From contig ML769438.1 of NCBI GenBank assembly GCA_009733575.1, positions 62,001 through 126,000 on the forward strand: DNA of 64,000 nt, read 5' to 3'. Shown piece after piece: positions 58,320 through 64,000 of the stretch. Under the pieces are notes generated by a model. That model worked only from the letters and a program-made list of their open reading frames with translations, did no database searches and was not told the DNA's origin. The position numbers and the translations under genes were made by a program. Position 1 is the first letter of the stretch, and each line of letters starts with the position of its first letter. Source of the stretch: Gymnopus androsaceus JB14 (Eukaryota > Basidiomycota > Agaricomycetes > Agaricales > Omphalotaceae).

Positions 58320-59037
58320 GTGCTAACAAGCAGGTGACATGAGTTTAAGAAGTGCTTTGGTTGAGTTGCGATTCTTGGTTTCGAGGTTTTGTAGAATCTT
58401 GTGATTACACCCATAAGCAGCACATGTAAATTTACAATGTTTCTGGCCTTTTTTGACAATGACCTTGATGTCTCCCTTGTGGAAAGCGTATACGGTGCTG
58501 GTCCATGACTTTCGAAGTCGCACTAGAAATGTGTCAGCAGATTATCATTACAGTGAGTTTGCAATGTACCAAGTTTCTCGGCATTGGTCTCAGCAGCTGG
58601 TTCTACCTCTGATGCACCTTCTCCTTCTTGTGACAGGTCAATTAAATCCAGGTGGTTGCTGGATTCAGAAGGGGCTATGGATTTGGCGTCATCTAATTGG
58701 AACAAGCCTAAGTAAAATGGTAAGCTCGAGCCCATCTTGGTCAACCCGTAGTACTCACTAGCAGCCAACTGTGCACTCCTCGTGGATAAGTTTGATGTAA
58801 TTGAACTTGAGGAAGATTGGCATGATAAGGTTGGTCCTTTTGCTCAATTCCGATTAGGGGTGTCGCTGATAGAGCCATGAACTTGATTCTTTTTTGGTGT
58901 AGCAAAATTGACAAGCTTCTAGAGCTTTGAAGCATGACTGGAGAAGAAGGTGGAGAGGAAGATGGAGGTGAGGTGACTGGGGCATGATTGTGATCCCCTG
59001 GAGAAGCAGCTCGGCGTTGTTTGCAAGAGAACATCAA
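58320..59037 (-). pseudogene. hAT transposase N-terminal remnant (BED-type zinc finger)
   Basis: The minus strand has a Pro/Ser-rich start (SPPSSSPPSSPVMLQ), an acidic/Ser-rich linker, then KSWTSTVYAFHKGDIKVIV and HCKFTCAAYGCNHKI with NSTKALLKLMSPAC. The W-TS-VYAF...H-x-x-C-x-x-x-G-C...ST-x-x-L pattern is the BED-like DNA-binding region at the start of many fungal hAT transposases (from memory). No catalytic or dimerisation domain follows, so it is only a fragment in at least two frames. Confidence 0.5.
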
Positions 59038-60592
59038 GAAGGAGGAATAATTTTCGGGTTTTGTAGGACATTTTACAGGTTTATAAAGGCTTCAAGGACT
59101 GTAGGAGTAGAGAAAATCTGCACCTCCTGAGTTGACGAATATGATATTTGAAATTCCGTGCTGCAGTAGGATACTAGATCGGACAACTGACAGTCAAAAA
59201 TTTGGATTGAGGACCAAAGCATTAGTTTTGGATTGGATAAAGTTTGCAAGCTTTGAGCACTGGGGCTGGGATTGCTTGTACTGATAATGCATATACAAAA
59301 ATTGGAATGAGATACCAGATCATTACACACAGAGTCACTGAGTGGTGTGGAAATGGGACCAAATGTATTTAGAAGATTCATCAGCAGAACCTGTACCATC
59401 ACAATACATTTCTTTCATCTCTGGAGCAAGGATAGTAATTCCAGAGATCTCCAGAGACCTCCAGAGACGTCTGGAGGAGTTTGACAGCTTTTTGACAGCT
59501 GTCAGAGCTCTGGAGATCTCTGGAGACCAACCAGGTTTTGCAGATATTTTTGACACTATTAATTGAGGCAACTGATCAAGATGTTGCACTCCACAGAGTA
59601 AATTAGCGCTCGGAGGCCGGATGGATCTTGGATGGGCCACAGGTTGCAAATGTATACCCGGGCCTGTCCCGCCAGTGCCCGTGCCCAGACCCTGGGGCGG
59701 GTCTCCCATCCTGTGGTGATAACTAACTGGATTGTTACATTTTGGACTATCTAACTTGTTAGATTTTAAGGCAGCCTGGAATGACTCCCTTCCTTCCTCC
59801 ACCACGACCTCCATCCTTCCCAAAAATTCTTTTCAAAAAATCAGTAGTCTTCACTGCTCCTCTTCTCTCTTACCCAATGATACCTCTTATAACTTGCTGA
59901 TCTGCTTTTGATAACTGAATGTTCAATGATCCAGTGACCTTTGCAAGCTTGACATCCTTAGCTTTGACAGGTAATATATATGGTCTTTGGTGAGTTTTCA
60001 TTCAATTATCAAGGATCATTCTATTTGACAACCCCCTTGCTTGACAACAACCCCCCTTAATGGACAACCCTCTTGAAGTGTTATTTAGCAACCCTGTCAC
60101 ACATATTAAAGTGTGACTCTGCTTTTTTTCAAATATTTATGTCCTTGTGTAATTTTTGAAAAGTGACAATTACTGCTGCTCAGTGCTTACTTGCATTTTG
60201 CTACTGCTACTGTGGTACTAGATGGCATTAGGTACCTAAGCTCTTACATGATACATATTATTTGTATCTCAATCTTGGTGATGATAAAAATTCAATAAAT
60301 AAATATAATTCTAAACAAGGAATCCAATAGAAATTGCCTTGGTGTGGCTGCAACTCAATAGTGAATGCTCCTTGCATGCCCTCCACTGAAAACAGTATCA
60401 CAGCGTAGACTATCAAAATCCAACTGTAAAGTTATGTATATTAGATACTAAGTGCTTCTCAGCATGCTAGTACATAACAAGGTTACCAGGATGACTACTT
60501 GTCTAGGTCAAGGGTAGGATAGTCAGTATTTTGTACTTGCTCACTGTGCTGGGCAACATCCAGCACAGTAAACAACAGCCCCCAGAATACAA
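59038..60592. other. Non-coding, with a small palindrome
   Basis: No gene. An inverted repeat TCCAGAGATCTCCAGAG/CTCTGGAGATCTCTGGA (59441-59457 with 59512-59528) encloses about 55 bp. A GC-rich CGGGCCTGTCCCGCC...GGGGCGGG tract lies at 59659-59703. The minus-strand open stretch 59823-59335 has no recognised domain. Confidence 0.45.
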
Positions 60593-61265
60593 CATCAGCA
60601 AAACCTGGGTGTGCTGCACAGAACTGGACAGTTCTGTGCAGCACTCATAGCAGCCATAGCAACCATAGCAAGGTACCCATCTGTCCAGAACTATGGATTG
60701 CTATGGACTGCTATGGGTTGCTATGGAATGCACCGGTTTCGAGGCATTTGATCGTGGAATGGCTCTATTCAATAAAAATATATTAATCTTTTGAATTGCT
60801 TCGTTACACTTCGCGAGACGAAAAATAGATGAAAATAATCATAAAATCATATTATATTGCTGTAGTCATAGTAGGAAGAGCGAAACTAGTAGAACTACTA
60901 ATATAACTACATATCTGTAATAAAACTAGTATACTATATCATAGGTGGTAACGAGACATTGCTTGAATGCAACTACATACCATAGTCCGAACCAAAGTGG
61001 CTCAGGATTGACTTGGGGGGAAAGAAACAGAGCTCGTCGAAGTCCCAGTTACGACGATGCATTATATAGTGGTGGCGGGAGAAACTGACAGCTGTCAAGC
61101 AGCGACACTGATGCCGAAATGCGCTGACAGTTTTGTGATCCTGTAGAAACTCATAGCAAGCCATAGGAACCCATAGCAGTTCATAGTTCTGTGCAGGACT
61201 ATGGCTGCTATGACCCGCTATGGCTTGCTATGGCTCCTATGACCATCTCCCAGGTTTTGCTGATG
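60593..61265. mobile_element. CATCAGCAAAA-type TIR element, member B (673 bp)
   Basis: Starts CATCAGCAAAACCTGGG and ends CCCAGGTTTTGCTGATG, with AA on both sides (60591-60592, 61266-61267). Subterminal parts hold many ATAGCA/TGCTAT words in inverted orientation (GGATTGCTATGGACTGCTAT near 60696; CATAGCAAGCCATAGGAACC near 61151). No transposase. Confidence 0.82.
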
Positions 61266-63025
61266 AAGGCTGACTTGGTGGTTGTCTGACAGCAGGAAGA
61301 TTGTTTCCCTTTGTAGAATTTTATTTATTCATTGAATTATTGCAATCACCAAGATTGATTTGAAGGTTTCCCAAAAATGCTGTAATATTTTGCACTCACA
61401 AACCAGTCCATTGTTTAGGTACTTAACACCCCGGTGGGATGAGTGATTATCACATGAAATCTTTAGGAAATTTGTGGGATAAAAGATAACATTTTTCATT
61501 GAGAATTTCTTCTGAAAAAGGACATCTTTTGCACTGGAAAAAATTGAAAGATAAGATATGTATTGCAGCTGTAATCTATGTTCTTTTTCATTCAAGATTG
61601 CTTAGCTTTCAGTCATCCTTTGGGATATTTTCATTGACCTGCAGGTACCTGTGGATCTGGCATCAATAAAAATTTTACTACTCAAGCACTGTAACTATTG
61701 AGTAATTTCATTAAAGTTTGACTGATATGAGTACATTCATACTGAAGAAGTTATTAACGCTACTATTTGACTAATACCAGTCAATACAGACTAAGTTACA
61801 GCTTAGAATCAGGTACTGTGTACTGGTAATAGCTATTACTTACTATAACTTTGCTACTAGTAAGTGTAATGCCAAGAGGTGCTCGCAAAAATTTTATATA
61901 TATCATCTTAAATTTTGCTGTTAAAATTGAAGGACCCCCCCCCCCCCCTCCCCCCCCCCCTAGCTTCCAAAATGAGAAGGAAGTTCCCATGATATGTAAG
62001 CAGTTTGTGGCAAGTATTGCCCTGCATCAGCCCAGCATCATTCCTCACATCCCAATCCCCTCTCAATGTCTGACTTTCAAGCCCATTGCTCAAAGAATTT
62101 AGGGGAATTGAAAGAGAATCAATGTAACTTTAATTTTTCTTATGATTTGGAGCATTCATTTACAAGCTATATGATACTATTATAATAGTGAGTACTTATC
62201 CATCATATCTCAAAGTAAAGTAGCCCACCTTCATATCACATCCAGGACATGAACAGGACAAAAATGTGGTAGTGTCTAGTCAAAGCAAGCTTGGACTTGA
62301 CTTGGACCCTAATCTTGAGCTCCAATGCCTCCCAAAGCCAATCTGAAACCCTCTAAAAAGCTTTATTAAACACTATACCAAGTATTCCAGGGTATCCTGC
62401 ACAGTAATCCATCTTTATACATTTTGGTCCTAAGCCCTCTCAACCCCCCACCCCCCCTCCCCTCCCTACCCTATATGGGTGCTTAAATTTTTGAACACCT
62501 CTTGTGTAATGCTAGAACTAAGGGATGGTGCTTGACAGATGTAGTAGACTACAAAATATAATTAATGTTACCTTTATGATATTATTATGTGGTTTTAAAA
62601 TGCAGGTACTCACAGGTATACCTGCAGGTATGTGTATTCAAGTTTCTGGTCAGTCCAGGTACCTGTTTCCCATGGATCTGGGGCAGGTCACAGGTCAGCC
62701 TTTTGAGGGCACAGATACCTGGATCTGGACTTGTGTCCATCACTAAGATTCTGATTCACCCGTAAATTAGAAGCAAAATGGGTGTGTATATCCATGTCCT
62801 ACCACCATCAAAGGTCCTTGTTGTGTCCAGAGCTTGAGGGTCAGGCTTGGGCCGGGCTCAGGGGTTGAGCAAAATGGGTGTGTATATCCATGTCCTACCA
62901 CCAATCAAAGGTCCTTGTTGTGTCCAGAGCTTGAGGGTCAGGCTTGGGCCGGGCTCAGGAGTTGAAAAATCCAAGCCTTGCCCTAGGCCCTCTGAAGCCC
63001 TGGGGGAGGGCTGGGCTTTGGAGGG
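61266..63025. other. Non-coding stretch
   Basis: No gene. It contains a poly-C tract (about 61936-61961) and C-rich runs at about 62446-62470, plus the tandem duplication at 62773-62963 listed separately. Confidence 0.45.
62773..62963. repeat. Tandem duplication of about 96 bp
   Basis: Two copies (62773-62868 and 62869-62963) both start GCAAAATGGGTGTGTATATC and end in GGGCCGGGCTCAGG. They differ by about two changes and one indel, so the duplication is recent. Confidence 0.85.
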
Positions 63026-63387
63026 TGTTGGAATATCAAAGGTAAATATATCTTATCAAACTATACATGGAACACTTTCTCGTAGTAACCACTTGTTTGT
63101 ATCACCATCCCATGCTCTCCACTGTTATTGTCTTGCAGACTCCACATAGTCTCTCGCCGTATCCACTTGCTCTCTTGTAGTACCCACTTTGCCATATGCA
63201 TAGTAGCCACAAGTGTTCACGCAGTAGCCACTTGCCTGATATATTGTTTGTACATAGGACTGTATATAAAGCCTAGTACCATACCCTGTAATACCACCGT
63301 CGTCCCCCATTGATCTGTGTGACCGTACTACTAAGTCCTGTGTGGACTTACTGCTGCTACTTCCTGTTTAGGAATATAACTCTAATA
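63026..63387. mobile_element. Probable solo LTR (about 362 bp)
   Basis: Starts TGTTGGAATATC, has a TATA box (TATATAAA at 63263-63270) in the position expected for an LTR promoter, and ends near AATATAACTCTAATA. GAGGG occurs at 63021-63025 and 63388-63392, a candidate 5-bp target duplication. The right end is not the canonical CA, so the border is less sure than for the first solo LTR. Confidence 0.6.
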
Positions 63388-64000
63388 GAGGGTAGGGTTG
63401 GACGGGGTAGGGCCGGGTTTAGGGGCTTAAGCCCAGTCCTGCAAATCACTAAGCAGCTTACTCTCTATGATGGGCTACTTTTTTTACAAAAATGGTTGCT
63501 TTAATGCATGGGCCCATATGCTGGAAATATTCAATCTTTCAGTGATTTTCAAGTGATTTTATGAACATGCATAATATACTATTAGGTGCCCAGTAGTGGG
63601 CCACCTAAGTATGTTTTCTGTTATTCCATGACACAGTTTGACTGCCTTCATTCATTATGATGTAACATTGTGCGCAGACATTCTACAAAGAAACTGAGCA
63701 TAATTTTGAAGGGATTGAAGGTGAACTTGATCCGATATAAATATTTTATGGCAGTGGGTCCAAAACAGGGTAACAACTGGGAACCAGGCCATTTCTCCAA
63801 AACATGCCCGCAATACATCATCTCGACGTTGGCATCAATTACGAGGCTCAGAAAGGCTTGTTACATGCTCAATCAACCTTAAATATAAGTTTGTTGCTAT
63901 AGTAAGTCTATCTGAGACCAAATTACATTAAAAATACCCCAAAAGTTGACAATCAGCTCGGATGACTGGGAAAGGCGAACAATGATGAAGTTCAAGGTAG
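63388..64000. other. No gene seen at window end
   Basis: A GGGCCGGG/AAGCCC repeat-like tract lies at 63393-63435, then AT-rich sequence. The plus-strand open stretch 63670-63882 has no recognised domain. Confidence 0.4.

Overview
The window looks like a repeat-rich piece of a basidiomycete genome, most likely Agaricomycetes. The genes have several exons with introns of about 50-60 nt and GT/AG (once GC/AG) borders. Ty3/gypsy elements carry a chromodomain. Several coding tracts (alpha-kinase, hAT N-terminus, DDE_Tnp_4, integrase-core transposase, KOW-type protein) belong to families I associate with mushroom genomes. No bacterial operon, CRISPR array, rRNA or tRNA was seen. No database search was possible, so family names rest on visible motifs and memory.

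Layout. 1-5.5 kb: a decayed multi-frame gene of unknown function split by a 1,380-bp solo LTR with a 5-bp target duplication. 5.7-13.6 kb: Ty3/gypsy copy 1 (minus strand), broken by a 1.4-kb foldback element that itself holds a 138-bp MITE. 13.7-20.3 kb: a Harbinger-like (DDE_Tnp_4) pseudogene, then a TA-duplicating TIR element (family 'X') that hosts a 4.8-kb LTR element whose interior is an array of short hairpins and one long broken reading frame. 20.65-26.8 kb: a degraded minus-strand gene hit by a second X copy and a 975-bp CATCAGCAAAA-type element. 27.3-31.7 kb: a KOW-type pseudogene and a plus-strand fragment of the same gypsy family (copy 2), with an inserted hAT-like MITE. 32.2-34.5 kb: a broken tandem ABM-domain gene and a plausible intact multi-pass membrane protein gene. 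34.83-41.13 kb: a complete 6.3-kb DNA transposon (TIRs of at least 27 bp, 5-bp target duplication) carrying an intact-looking integrase-core transposase, an intact-looking alpha-kinase and a third spliced gene. 41.3-54.7 kb: the remaining host-gene island, with a P450 pseudogene, a UbiA prenyltransferase, an SDR fragment, a SET3-like PHD/SET gene with frameshifts and a secreted FAD oxidoreductase. 54.7-64 kb: mostly non-coding repeat debris with a hAT transposase remnant, another CATCAGCAAAA element and a second solo LTR.

How it fits together. The window is a nest of insertions, and it contains its own controls. The two X copies, the two gypsy copies and several split reading frames each give an empty site for an insertion in the other copy, so many element borders and target duplications can be read directly. 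Two points stand out: the 6.3-kb kinase-carrying transposon, and the hairpin-array LTR element. The P450, UbiA, SDR, ABM and FAD-oxidase genes look like remains of a small secondary-metabolite locus, several of them broken. Many premature stops in TE-like genes are CGA-to-TGA type changes, as expected from C-to-T decay of methylated DNA.
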